From: Anaerolinea sp.
GTDB lineage: Bacteria > Chloroflexota > Anaerolineae > Aggregatilineales > UBA2796
Assembly (NCBI GenBank): GCA_014879835.1
Contig: JACSRJ010000143.1
Span: forward strand, 1-54,400
Reading direction: 5' to 3'
DNA length: 54,400 nucleotides
Shown here one piece after another: positions 42,863 through 52,303 of this stretch. Positions within the stretch are counted from its first letter, which is position 1, and each line of letters opens with the position of its first letter. A program made the translations under genes and the position numbers. The notes under the pieces were generated by a model, which saw only the letters and a program-made list of their open reading frames with translations, had not been told where the DNA came from and did no database searches.

Positions 42863-45544
42863 ATGACCGATAGGCAGCTTACTCCACATCAGGCGCCCGT
42901 TGATAACGTTAAGGCGCTTCCCGTACTGCCCCCGGGGCAGATCATCGGACGCAACCGCGAACTGGCATCGATGTATGCGGCGATCAAAGCCGGGACATCG
43001 ATCTATCTTGCGGGTGCGCCGGGGGTCGGTAAATCGGCCCTTGCCGCAGTGCTGGCGTCGGGCTATATCGGCTCCAAACGAGGCGGGGTGATCTGGCTGC
43101 ATGTGACCGAAGACGATCTGATCCTGCTTACCGCTCGGATCGGGCGGGCACTAGGAGCGGATACCTATGCCCCGTCGTCTGCTGCCTTGCCTTTGATCAC
43201 CGACAAAGCTCGCTCAAAAATCAAACAGGATCATCCTCTGATCGTGCTGGAAGGGTTGATTGATTCTGATGCTGCCCGTGAATTTGTGCGGCAGGTTGCG
43301 GCCGATACTCCTGTGATCCTGATCGATGAGCGCCCCGTGCCCGGACGTTGGACACCCTTTGAAGTGATGTCTCTCAATGCCACGGATCGTGCGGCATTGT
43401 TTCGTTATTACGCTGGGCAAACCGAAGCCCGCACGGAGGAAGACATCACCGCGCTAGTCAACGTGTTGGGTGGATTGCCTCTCACCTTGGAAATTGCAGC
43501 CCGCCACACCGCCCTCGAAAAACTGACGCCCGGTGAACTGGTCGCGCAGCTTCCTTCACTGCCCGGTTTTGACCCTCACGAAGCGATCATGGCACTGGTT
43601 TTCAAGCGCCTCAGTCCGCCTGCTCAGGGAGTGCTGCTCTCCCTTTCAGCTTCATTTACCGGGGGAGCTAGTTTGGAGCTGCTTACCGCATTGACCCGAA
43701 TGCCAGCCCCCAATGCGCTAAACCTTGCGCGCAGCCTTGCAGGGCGCGGGCTGCTGCGTGAACATCTTCACTATGGGCAGCCTTATTTCCGCCTGCACGA
43801 ATTAAGTGCCCGCTACGGACGGGGCGTTTTGCGCAGTTATGGGCATCTGGCTGGCATGGAAAAACGCATGATTCAGGTTTTGGGTGAATATGTGGAGCGC
43901 CACGCCAAAAACACCCCTGCTGATCTGGATCGGTTAGCGGCGGAGATCGAAAATATTACAGCGGTTGCGGCTTCCGCAGTGGATATCGGCGAAGGTGAGG
44001 CCGCGGGACGGTTGGTAGCGTCCCTCGAAGTGCGGGTGAGTGGCTTTGTCTCCGAGCGCGGCTTCCGCCCTGAGGTTGATCAGCTTAAGAAACTGCTCAC
44101 CCTCTTGCAGCCAACCGCACCAGTGTCTCCGGTCAAAGGTACCGACACTCAAGAAGTGGCCGCAACAATCCTCATTCCTGAACCCATCGAGGAGGACTCT
44201 CAGGCAACGCCTGTAATTCCCCTCCCTGCTTATGAGGTGCCGCGGGTGGCACTGGAGATGACCCAGCCTTCCCATAAGGCAGTGGAGACACAGCCCGTGA
44301 CTCCGGTAAGCCTGTCTGAAGCCAGCCCTGAGGAGATCATGGACGCTCCTCCCTTGCCGCCTACCCCCCCCAATTTTGTGCCCGCTCACGCCGAACGGGA
44401 GCTGGTGGAAGATCCATCCGAGGCCGATACCGAGCGCATGATGACCCCGGAGGAAACAGTGATCACCTCAGTGATCACCGAGGCTATCCCGGAGCCGCCC
44501 ACCATGCCGGAGGATACTCAGCGTCCCACCGACCACTCACTGCCTACCTTACAAGCCCAACTTCAGGACGCACGCGACGACCGTGATGCCTTACGCGAAG
44601 CTGCAATCCTCCATGCGATGGGCAAATACTATATTGAGCAGGGTGATTTACCGCAGGCTTCGGAGACCTTCACCAACGCCCTTGATCGATATCAGGCTTC
44701 GGAGGATGAGGAAGGTTCAGCCGCTGTTCTAGAAGCGCTCACCGCCCTCAACCTTCAGATGGGGAATTATGCGGCGGCTGTGGATTACGCCCAACCGGGG
44801 ATCAGTGCCGCAGCCAAACTGAATGATCGCACCCGCGAAGGACGGTTGCGACTATTGATGGCCGAAGCCACCGCTGCCAAAGGGGGCAGCGCTATTGACG
44901 CTTACACCCAAGCGGTGGAGGCACTCCGTCGCACCGAGGACTGGGCATTGATCGGCGGTGCGCTGGCGAAGTTAGGCAGTGCTTATCGAGATGCTGGACG
45001 GGAATCTGAAGCTATCATGATGTTTGAGCAGGCTGCCGTGATCTTCCACAAGGAAGGGATGTTAGCCGAAGAAACGGATGTGTTCATGGGAATTGGGGAT
45101 GCCCATGAAGATATACGCGCATGGGACAAGGCCCAAACGGCTTTTGAGCGGGCCGTATTTCTCTCCCGTGAGCGTTTCCACCGCCGAAGTGAGGCACTTG
45201 GTTTGGGCGCGCTAGCGCGGGTGCATTACCTGCAAACCAATAACGCGGGGGCAGCCGATCATTATCGGCAGGCACTTCATCTCGCTTATGAATTAGAGGA
45301 TGTACCCTTACAAGTGACCTTTGCCCGCGAACTGGGACGACTGCTGCTGGATGACACCGATACCCTCTCACAAGCTGCGGCGCTGCTGCGCGAAGCGGTG
45401 GAAAAAGCGCCTGAAGACGACACTGCCAAACGCCTTCTACACCGTGCAGAACAGCGTCTAGAGCGGATCGGCGCGGCGGGCATGACCATTCCCTCATCGG
45501 AGGAATCGAACCGAGACTTTGCAGCAAAGGGCTATCTGGTCTAG
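42863..45544 (+). CDS. STAND/NB-ARC-type NTPase with TPR repeats
   Basis: An 893-residue signalling NTPase. Residues about 25-330 form an AAA/NB-ARC-type module: Walker A GAPGVGKS (51-58), a putative Walker B PLIVLEGL, and the GLPL motif (GGLPLTLEIAARHTA). A winged-helix-like region follows, then an acidic Pro-rich linker (about 415-560) and a C-terminal TPR array (AAILHAMGKYYIEQGDLPQASETFTNALDRYQ, AALNLQMGNYAAAVDYAQPGI, GALAKLGSAYRDAGRESEAIMMFEQAAVIF). STAND NTPases usually act as ligand-triggered switches; many are in regulation or phage defence. No effector domain is visible, so regulatory use is likelier. The YtxH-like gene is cotranscribed. Confidence 0.86.
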   Translation: MTDRQLTPHQAPVDNVKALPVLPPGQIIGRNRELASMYAAIKAGTSIYLAGAPGVGKSALAAVLASGYIGSKRGGVIWLHVTEDDLILLTARIGRALGADTYAPSSAALPLITDKARSKIKQDHPLIVLEGLIDSDAAREFVRQVAADTPVILIDERPVPGRWTPFEVMSLNATDRAALFRYYAGQTEARTEEDITALVNVLGGLPLTLEIAARHTALEKLTPGELVAQLPSLPGFDPHEAIMALVFKRLSPPAQGVLLSLSASFTGGASLELLTALTRMPAPNALNLARSLAGRGLLREHLHYGQPYFRLHELSARYGRGVLRSYGHLAGMEKRMIQVLGEYVERHAKNTPADLDRLAAEIENITAVAASAVDIGEGEAAGRLVASLEVRVSGFVSERGFRPEVDQLKKLLTLLQPTAPVSPVKGTDTQEVAATILIPEPIEEDSQATPVIPLPAYEVPRVALEMTQPSHKAVETQPVTPVSLSEASPEEIMDAPPLPPTPPNFVPAHAERELVEDPSEADTERMMTPEETVITSVITEAIPEPPTMPEDTQRPTDHSLPTLQAQLQDARDDRDALREAAILHAMGKYYIEQGDLPQASETFTNALDRYQASEDEEGSAAVLEALTALNLQMGNYAAAVDYAQPGISAAAKLNDRTREGRLRLLMAEATAAKGGSAIDAYTQAVEALRRTEDWALIGGALAKLGSAYRDAGRESEAIMMFEQAAVIFHKEGMLAEETDVFMGIGDAHEDIRAWDKAQTAFERAVFLSRERFHRRSEALGLGALARVHYLQTNNAGAADHYRQALHLAYELEDVPLQVTFARELGRLLLDDTDTLSQAAALLREAVEKAPEDDTAKRLLHRAEQRLERIGAAGMTIPSSEESNRDFAAKGYLV

Positions 45545-45552
45545 GGGTAGTT

Positions 45553-47076
45553 ATGGCTCAGGCAGCTTCACAGGACGGAAACCGATGGCGGGGACGCTCT
45601 TTCTTCGTGTTGGATACCCACCAACTGACAGCCGCGATCCTGTTCATCCTGCTTTTTGCGATGGCGGTGCGCATTCCAACCGATACGGATACATGGTGGC
45701 ATTTGCGCACTGGCGATCACATTTTGGCAAACCGAGCTGTACCCCTGACTGACCCTTTCTCACATACCCGCTTGGGTGAACCATGGATCGATCACAGTTG
45801 GGGATCGCAGGTGGTCATGACCCTCTTTTACCGTCTCCTAGGCGGTGAACAAGGGGGTGGTAATGTGGCCCTTGCGCTCTACACCGCCATTCTGGCTTCA
45901 GTGGGTATGGGTTTTGTATTCCTGATGTGTGAAGGTGACGTCTTTGTGCGGGCTTTTACCATCGTGATCGGGGCGGCTGCAGCAGCCGTCTTCTGGTCGG
46001 CGCGCCCTCAGATGTTCAGTTTTACCCTAAGTGCTGGACTGCTTTACCTGCTCCATCTCTACAAACGGCGGGGCAGGGATAGCCTGTGGCTGATTCCCCT
46101 CTTGATGGTCATCTGGGTCAATTTGCACGGGGGCTTCTCCATTGGATTCATCCTGCTTATCGGCTTTATCGGGGGCGAGAGCATCGGCCGGGTGCTGGAT
46201 CGCAAGAATCCCGATCTGCTCTCGTGGAAGCAGATTAGACGACTCCTGATGTTCACCCTTGTGGGTGCGGCAGTACTGGTACTCAACCCCAATACCACCC
46301 AAATGTGGTCTTACCCCTTTCGCACTTTTGGGATCGGGGCCTTGCAAGACTTCATTCAAGAGTGGGCCTCACCCAACTTCCACGGTCGTGAGACGTGGGG
46401 GTTTGTGCTGCTTCTTTTGGGGACATTTGGGGCGGTAGGACTTTCGGGCAAAAAGATCGGGTGGAGCGATCTGGCGTTGGTGAGTGGTACAACCTTCATG
46501 AGCCTTTATGCTGGGCGTAACATTTCCACCTTTGCCCTTGTGGCCACACCCGTGTTTTCGCGCCACTTTGCCTCATGGTTGGAGTCGCTTGGTTGGCGGA
46601 TTCGCCGTCCCCGGCGGCCCCGTGGGGGGATGGCGATCCTCAATGGGGCACTGCTTCTGGTGGTGCTGGGCGGCGGGTTGTTAAAGATCGCCGCCACCCT
46701 TCAACCGCGGATCGTTGAGTCGGCTCAGAAGGAATACTTGCCTGTAGAAGTTGCGGCGTTCCTCAATCAGGCAAACTTGTCGGGCAAGATGTTTAACAGT
46801 TACAACTGGGGCGGCTATCTGATGTTTGCCGCACCTGATTATCCAGTATTTGTTGATGGACGCACCGATCTCTATGATGATGCCCTACTCCGACAGTGGC
46901 TGGCCACAACGGGCGGCAAGGACTGGGAAGCGACCTTTGCCCAGTTTGGGATCGATCTGGTGGTGATCGAACGCGACTCCAGCCTCGCCGGGATTCTGCG
47001 CCAAAACCCCGGTTGGCGCGAAGTTTACAGCGATTCGATGGCATCGGTTTTTGAGCGCACGGAGTCTGCGCCGTGA
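45553..47076 (+). CDS. GT-C-like multi-pass membrane protein (507 aa)
   Basis: About ten to twelve membrane segments with an outside loop after the first that contains RIPTDTDTWWHLRTGDHIL and DPFSHTRLGEPWIDHSWGSQ, Asp-rich as in lipid-linked sugar transferases. The C-terminal part is soluble (YNWGGYLMFAAPDYPVFVDGRTDLYDD). It is the first of four genes sharing overlaps, and starts 8 bases after the STAND NTPase gene. Actual glycosyltransferase activity is an inference from fold and motif. Confidence 0.8.
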   Translation: MAQAASQDGNRWRGRSFFVLDTHQLTAAILFILLFAMAVRIPTDTDTWWHLRTGDHILANRAVPLTDPFSHTRLGEPWIDHSWGSQVVMTLFYRLLGGEQGGGNVALALYTAILASVGMGFVFLMCEGDVFVRAFTIVIGAAAAAVFWSARPQMFSFTLSAGLLYLLHLYKRRGRDSLWLIPLLMVIWVNLHGGFSIGFILLIGFIGGESIGRVLDRKNPDLLSWKQIRRLLMFTLVGAAVLVLNPNTTQMWSYPFRTFGIGALQDFIQEWASPNFHGRETWGFVLLLLGTFGAVGLSGKKIGWSDLALVSGTTFMSLYAGRNISTFALVATPVFSRHFASWLESLGWRIRRPRRPRGGMAILNGALLLVVLGGGLLKIAATLQPRIVESAQKEYLPVEVAAFLNQANLSGKMFNSYNWGGYLMFAAPDYPVFVDGRTDLYDDALLRQWLATTGGKDWEATFAQFGIDLVVIERDSSLAGILRQNPGWREVYSDSMASVFERTESAP

Positions 47077-48311
47077 AGGAACCTTCGTCGCCCCTGTCGC
47101 TTACGGACACGCGCTTACTGCTTTACCTTTTTGTGGGACTGCGTCTGCTGATCCTGATTGCCCATCAGCCCAACCTGATTCCCTTTAACGGTGGTACGCT
47201 GGAGCGCGGCATCACTGTTTATGGCGATTTTGCCTATCACTTTGGGATCGCTGAATATGCCCGCATCGGGCTTCTGCCTTATCGGGATTTTTGGTACGAG
47301 TACCCTCCCCTGATCCCTATTCTCTCTGGGGGGGTATACGCCCTTTCCGGTGGAAATTTTACCGCTTATGCCAACCTATTGGCGGTGATCTTCCTGCTCT
47401 TTGATGTAGGCAGTTTGATGCTCCTGCGAGGTATGGGGCGGTCCCTCTACGGCAGCCCTCAAGGTGATCTAATCGGGTGGGTTTATGCCTTTATGCCTGC
47501 CCCTCTGATTCTGGGCTTTTGGAACTTCGAGTCAGTGGTGACCTTTTGGGTTTTACTCAGTCTGCGGTTCCTCATTGCACCCAAGGCAATGTTAGCAGGC
47601 GGGGTAATTGCTCTTGGTGCGCTCACCAAGTTCCTGCCGCTGGCCCTGATCGCGTCTGCGTGGCGCTTTTTGCCCCGTTTGGGAGCATTTCGGGTAACGG
47701 TGATCAGTCTGGTATTCACTGCACTGGGGTTAAGTGCGGTACTGTGGTTTGCGCCCCGATATGGGGGCGTCTCACTCACAGCGCAGTTCAACAAAGCCTC
47801 CTTTCAGACTGTGTGGGCGCTGATCGATGGTAATTACATCACTGGCACCTTCAGTAATGATCGCTTTGATCCCGCACAGGCTTCGGCGCTGAGAGGGAAT
47901 CCAGCAGTGATCCCCGCATGGCTGCGTCTGATCATCGTGGGTGGGGTAGGCGGGTTGATCTACCTGACCACCCGCCGCCGCGATGGGCGTGGGTTGATCG
48001 CTTTTGGGACTGTCACCCTAATTTTGGTTTATCTGTGGTCATCTGGTTGGAGTACCCAATGGCAAGCCACCCTGATCCCTCTGATCCTGCTTGCCCTGCC
48101 TGATCGAAATGGGGTGATGCTCGTCCTTGCCCTAAGCGCCTTCAGTTTTGTGGAGTATCCTCTGATCTTCGTCCGGGGGGTAGACACAGCAGGGGTTTTA
48201 CAGCCTGCTTTTGTGCCCCTGTTTTCATTGGCAGTGGTGGCCCGCACAGGGGTGTTGGTGATCACCGCGCTGCTGCTTTACCTCAGCCTGCGAACCGAGG
48301 CTCACCCATGA
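47073..48311 (+). CDS. GT87-like multi-pass glycosyltransferase (412 aa)
   Basis: A polytopic protein with the Asp in the first loop (ITVYGDFAYHFGIAEYARIGLLPYRDFWYEYPPLIPIL), the layout of GT87 or related mannosyl/arabinosyl transferases that use polyprenyl-phosphate sugars. It starts at a GTG whose bases overlap the stop of the upstream gene (GTGA), so coupling is tight. The end overlaps the next ATG. Donor and acceptor are unknown. Confidence 0.8.
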   Translation: MKEPSSPLSLTDTRLLLYLFVGLRLLILIAHQPNLIPFNGGTLERGITVYGDFAYHFGIAEYARIGLLPYRDFWYEYPPLIPILSGGVYALSGGNFTAYANLLAVIFLLFDVGSLMLLRGMGRSLYGSPQGDLIGWVYAFMPAPLILGFWNFESVVTFWVLLSLRFLIAPKAMLAGGVIALGALTKFLPLALIASAWRFLPRLGAFRVTVISLVFTALGLSAVLWFAPRYGGVSLTAQFNKASFQTVWALIDGNYITGTFSNDRFDPAQASALRGNPAVIPAWLRLIIVGGVGGLIYLTTRRRDGRGLIAFGTVTLILVYLWSSGWSTQWQATLIPLILLALPDRNGVMLVLALSAFSFVEYPLIFVRGVDTAGVLQPAFVPLFSLAVVARTGVLVITALLLYLSLRTEAHP

Positions 48312-49810
48312 ATCGGCGCGATCTGCTTCTGCTGTGTTTTTTGGCGCTGCTTATTGGTGGGGTGATCAGCACCCAACTGGGTCATCCGGGTTATACCGAC
48401 GCTTTTTATTATTTTAACGCGGGCAAGAACCTTGCCGTGGGGCGGGGTCTGACGGATGATGCCTTGTGGACATTCATCGGGGAGCCAGCCACCCTACCCG
48501 CACCTAGCCATCTCTACTGGATGCCCATGCCCTCGATTATCGCCGGGGTAAGTATGTCTCTTTGGGGTGCCAGTTTCAAGGGTGCTCAGGTGCTGTTCAT
48601 CCCCTTTTACGCGGGTTTAGTGGGCCTCACCTATTGGCTCACCATTCGTCTAGGGGGGAGCCGCCGCAGTGCGTGGATAGCTAGTCTGTGCGCTTTGGGC
48701 AGCGGTTACTTTCTGCCCTACTGGTTCACCACCGAGACCTTCAGTCCTTATGGACTTCTGGGCGCGGGCGCATTGATCGGCATTGGGTTGGGGCGGGCAA
48801 CGGGCAAAGTGAGGTTTTTTGGGCTTGCAGGGACATTGTGTGGCTTAGCACACCTTACCCGGAATGATGGACTGCTGCTGATCGTCTGCCTGATGGGGGC
48901 GGCGCTGTGTCCCGGATTGCCCGGTGCGCGATCACGGAGGGCTGCATTCATTGGGCTTGCGGCCTATTTGCTGGTGATGCTCCCGTGGTTCGGGCGTATG
49001 ATGCAAGTCTCCGGCGCGATCTTGCCTGCTGGGGGGCTTGAGACCGCTTGGATGCGCTCCTACGACGAGATCGCCAACTATCCGCCCGAAATTGCCTTCT
49101 CCGACTTTTGGGCATGGGGACTTGACAACATTGTGCGCTCACGACTGGAGGCACTGATCCTCAATGGGCAGACCTTCCTGTTGGTTGAAGGCATGATCCT
49201 CTTTGCGCCCTTGATGCTGGTCGCCTTATGGCAGCGGCGGCGTGATCCGATGCTCAGCGGTTTTTGGCTTTATATGCCCGCCCTGCATATAACGATGACA
49301 GTGGTGTTCCCCTTTCCGGGCACACGGGGAGGCTTGTTCCATTCGGCGGCGGCGCTTCTGCCTTTTTGGATGGCCTTGGGGGTGTTGGGCTTAGAAGGGG
49401 TGATCGCGTGGGCTGCAAAAAAGCGCCGCTGGCGGGCCAACGAAGCCAAGTTGATCTTTTCTTCATTGGCTCTGTTATGGATCGGCTATCTAAGCCTTAG
49501 TGTAACGCTAGGTAAGATCAATGCATGGGGTGGGACTCTCTACGCGGAACTGAAACTGCCTCCAGACGCGGTGGTGATGGTTAATGATCCCTCGGCTGTG
49601 TATTATTTTAAGGGACTAAGAGGCGTGGTTCTGCCCAACGCTGCGCCCGCTGCAATCCCTGAAATTGCCCGTCGTTATGGGGTGACCCATGTGGTGGTGG
49701 ATGCGGGACGCACCCCGCCTATGGAGGATCTATGGCGGGGGGCAAATCTACCTAACTTCTTGGAACCGCTCGTTTCAACCATTCAATACCGTGTGTACCG
49801 GATCAAGTGA
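48308..49810 (+). CDS. GT-C-like multi-pass membrane protein (500 aa)
   Basis: About ten membrane segments. The first loop has PGYTDAFYYFNAGKNLAVGRGLTDDALWTFIGEPATLPAPSHLYWMPM, similar to the GT39/PMT-like family, and the end is soluble (VMVNDPSAVYYFKGLRGVVLPNAA). ATG 48308 overlaps the upstream stop (ATGA). The three following or preceding relatives are paralogues in layout, not identical copies. Confidence 0.8.
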   Translation: MNRRDLLLLCFLALLIGGVISTQLGHPGYTDAFYYFNAGKNLAVGRGLTDDALWTFIGEPATLPAPSHLYWMPMPSIIAGVSMSLWGASFKGAQVLFIPFYAGLVGLTYWLTIRLGGSRRSAWIASLCALGSGYFLPYWFTTETFSPYGLLGAGALIGIGLGRATGKVRFFGLAGTLCGLAHLTRNDGLLLIVCLMGAALCPGLPGARSRRAAFIGLAAYLLVMLPWFGRMMQVSGAILPAGGLETAWMRSYDEIANYPPEIAFSDFWAWGLDNIVRSRLEALILNGQTFLLVEGMILFAPLMLVALWQRRRDPMLSGFWLYMPALHITMTVVFPFPGTRGGLFHSAAALLPFWMALGVLGLEGVIAWAAKKRRWRANEAKLIFSSLALLWIGYLSLSVTLGKINAWGGTLYAELKLPPDAVVMVNDPSAVYYFKGLRGVVLPNAAPAAIPEIARRYGVTHVVVDAGRTPPMEDLWRGANLPNFLEPLVSTIQYRVYRIK

Positions 49811-51369
49811 CCATGACCCTGACCGCAAGCCGTCGTCGTGATCTGATCTTTTTTATCCTTGCCGCGATCCTTGTGACGGTATATGCGCTGGCGGCGCACT
49901 TCCGTGCAGGGTTGGGTTTTCCCCTTGATGATTCATGGATTCATCAAACCTATGGGCGTAACCTTGCTCTGACCGGAGAATGGTCGTTCACGCCCGGAAT
50001 TCCTAGCGCTGGATCAACTTCACCACTCTACACCGTGCTGCTTGCGGGCGGTTATGTACTACGTTTGCCTTACATGCTTTGGGCGATGACTCTTGGAGCA
50101 GTCTTTTTAACCCTTGGGGGGATGTGGGGGGCGCGCACGGCTGAACGGCTCTTCCCCGATTTACGAGGTGTCGGTTGGTGGGCCGGGCTTGCGGTGGTCT
50201 TCGCATGGCATGACATCTGGGCGGCAGCTTCGGGTATGGAAACCATGCTTTTTGGGGCCCTGTGTTTAGGGGTGATCCATCAAGCCCTTCAGGGACTGGC
50301 CCCTTATGCGGCGATGGGTAAACAAGTGCAGGAAGGGGCTTCGTTTGGGTTGTTAAGCGCCTTGCTGATCGCGGCCCGCCCTGAAGGGGCACTCCTGATC
50401 GCCCTTGCAGGCACAGCAGTCCTCATCGCCACATTCGGGGTTGATCGTAGGTTGGCGGGGGCATGGTTGGTAGGTGGTTTGCTTGGCGGCGGATTGGCGC
50501 TTAGTCCTTACCTGCTCTTGAACTTCAGCCTCAATGGATCGCCCCTGCCCAATACCTTCTCGGCAAAACAGGCCCAGAATGTGCCCTTGCTGAATTTAGG
50601 TCTTGGGCACAACCTCGGCGCGATGCTTGAACCCCTTGCAGCAGGCGGTCAGTTGGCTCTGATCCCCGGCGTAGTGGTCGCGGTGGCCACACTGCGTCGG
50701 GCCCGTCAGGTGACAATACCACTGCGTCTCCTACCCCTACTATGGAGTACAGCCCTCATTTTGCTTTTTGCGCTGCGCTTGCCCGCACCTTACCAGCACG
50801 GGCGCTATGTGATGCCGGCCTTACCCTCATTTTTGATCGTGGGCACAGCCGGTACCCTGATGATTGCCCAGTGGGGCAGAAATCGGCGGCGCTCACCCGC
50901 AGCACGCATTCTCACCCGCAGCCTCATCCTGACCGTGATCCTCATTTTCCCAGTTTTTGCGCTTATTGGGGCGTCGATTTTCGCCCTTGATGTCTCTCTA
51001 ATCAACTCTGATATGCGGGTCGCGGCGGAGTGGGTGAATCAAAACATTCCACCTGAGCAGTTGCTCGCCATTCATGATATTGGTGCAGTAGGTTTTTTTG
51101 CCAACAGCCCAGATCGCCCACGTCAACTGCTCGATATTGCGGGGTTGATCAGCCCTGAGGTTATCCCCTTGTTTCATGATCCCCCCGCGATGCTCTCTTT
51201 GATGCGCCAACGTGAGGTGCGCTGGCTGATGGTACTGCCGACCCAATGGCTAGACTTGTGGAACGGTCAGCCCGAAGTGTGGGGGGGCAATTTTTGCCTG
51301 CGTTTTGATGCAGGCGGCGGGATGGGCGGGATGCGCGTCTACCAGTTTCAAACCACCGGCTGCCCTTGA
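49807..51369 (+). CDS. GT-C-like multi-pass membrane protein (520 aa)
   Basis: Fourth of the set. The first outside loop contains GLGFPLDDSWIHQTYGRNLALTGEWSFTPG, with the double Asp expected of GT-C enzymes. Multiple membrane segments follow, and a soluble end (NQNIPPEQLLAIHDIGAVGFFANSPDR) as in the other three. It starts at a GTG overlapping the upstream stop; an ATG two codons later is possible. The four genes probably build or modify a surface glycan or lipid-linked sugar. Confidence 0.8.
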   Translation: MTMTLTASRRRDLIFFILAAILVTVYALAAHFRAGLGFPLDDSWIHQTYGRNLALTGEWSFTPGIPSAGSTSPLYTVLLAGGYVLRLPYMLWAMTLGAVFLTLGGMWGARTAERLFPDLRGVGWWAGLAVVFAWHDIWAAASGMETMLFGALCLGVIHQALQGLAPYAAMGKQVQEGASFGLLSALLIAARPEGALLIALAGTAVLIATFGVDRRLAGAWLVGGLLGGGLALSPYLLLNFSLNGSPLPNTFSAKQAQNVPLLNLGLGHNLGAMLEPLAAGGQLALIPGVVVAVATLRRARQVTIPLRLLPLLWSTALILLFALRLPAPYQHGRYVMPALPSFLIVGTAGTLMIAQWGRNRRRSPAARILTRSLILTVILIFPVFALIGASIFALDVSLINSDMRVAAEWVNQNIPPEQLLAIHDIGAVGFFANSPDRPRQLLDIAGLISPEVIPLFHDPPAMLSLMRQREVRWLMVLPTQWLDLWNGQPEVWGGNFCLRFDAGGGMGGMRVYQFQTTGCP

Positions 51370-51423
51370 TGAGGGCCGGCTTAAGGATAGGAACATTGTC
51401 ATGATGTATCCGGTGCACTCTTG

Positions 51424-51432
51424 TGCTATAGT
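51424..51432 (+). promoter_or_regulatory. Extended -10 promoter for the response regulator gene
   Basis: TGCTATAGT matches an extended -10 (TGnTATAAT) with one mismatch in the hexamer; no -35 is needed in such promoters. It lies 20 bases before the ATG at 51452. Confidence 0.5.
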
Positions 51433-51451
51433 AAGCGATTAGGGGCATGTG

Positions 51452-52189
51452 ATGGACAATCCACAAACGAGGGCATCGGGCAGAGAAATCACCCTGATCG
51501 TTGTTGATGATCACCCGATTCTGCGTGGTGGGCTGACGAAACTACTGGAATTGGAACCTGATCTACGGGTGATCGCGGAAGCGGGCACAGGCAAAGAGGC
51601 CTTGGCCATCTTTCAGGGACGTCCAGAAACGATGCAGCCTACGGTGATGCTCTTGGACATCAACCTACCCGATCTCAATGGCTTTGAAGTTGCACTCTCG
51701 CTCAAAACGGCACGGGTGCGCACGGCGGTAATCTTGATGACTGCTTATGATGATCCAGAGCAAAAGGTTCAAGCGATACGCTTAGGCGCATCGGCCTACT
51801 GTCCCAAAGCCATCGAGCCGCGCCGCCTCTTTGAGGTCATTCGATTGGTGGCGCAAGGGCGTAAGGTGATTGATGACAAAGATTACGATGAACAAGGGAT
51901 TCAGGCATGGTTAAGCCATCAGACCAAAGCCTTTGAGGCCATCAGCGATCCCGAACGACACATGCCGTTAAGTCCCCGTGAGCTGGAGATTTTACGCTGT
52001 GTCACCCGAGGGATGAGCAATAAGATGATTGCACAACAGTTGAAAATCAGCCATCAAACGGTACGCAATCACATGACCTCTATCCTTGCCAAACTTAATG
52101 TGAACGGGCGCACCCAAGCGGCACTTTATGCTATCCAACGCGGCTGGGTGCGGGCGCATGAGTACCGTCCACCCACTGATGAAGATTAA
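51452..52189 (+). CDS. NarL/FixJ family response regulator
   Basis: A 245-residue two-component regulator. The receiver domain has acidic Asp19-Asp20 in VVDDHPILRGG, phospho-acceptor Asp69 in LLDINLPDLNG, and the Thr/Lys switch residues in ILMTAYDD and CPKAIEP. The C-terminal LuxR helix-turn-helix reads LSPRELEILRCVTRGMSNKMIAQQLKISHQTVRNH. The in-frame GTG at 51449 adds one codon; GGGG lies about 6 bases before ATG 51452. The kinase gene 114 bases downstream is the likely partner, and the pilus gene beyond it a possible target. Confidence 0.93.
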   Translation: MDNPQTRASGREITLIVVDDHPILRGGLTKLLELEPDLRVIAEAGTGKEALAIFQGRPETMQPTVMLLDINLPDLNGFEVALSLKTARVRTAVILMTAYDDPEQKVQAIRLGASAYCPKAIEPRRLFEVIRLVAQGRKVIDDKDYDEQGIQAWLSHQTKAFEAISDPERHMPLSPRELEILRCVTRGMSNKMIAQQLKISHQTVRNHMTSILAKLNVNGRTQAALYAIQRGWVRAHEYRPPTDED

Positions 52190-52303
52190 GAAAACAGAAT
52201 CCGACCTAACAAGCATCAAACTTTATTTTTTGAGGCGCGTTATCACACTGAGATCTCCTATCGTAAACTGTGATTGGGCAATCAGCTTGAGGAGCCGAAA
52301 CAT

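Noticed and set aside
42863-45544. The STAND NTPase as a phage-defence gene (Avs-like).
   Set aside because: No nuclease, protease or TIR effector is attached, the neighbours are small membrane proteins and GT-C proteins, and there is no other defence gene or mobile element nearby.
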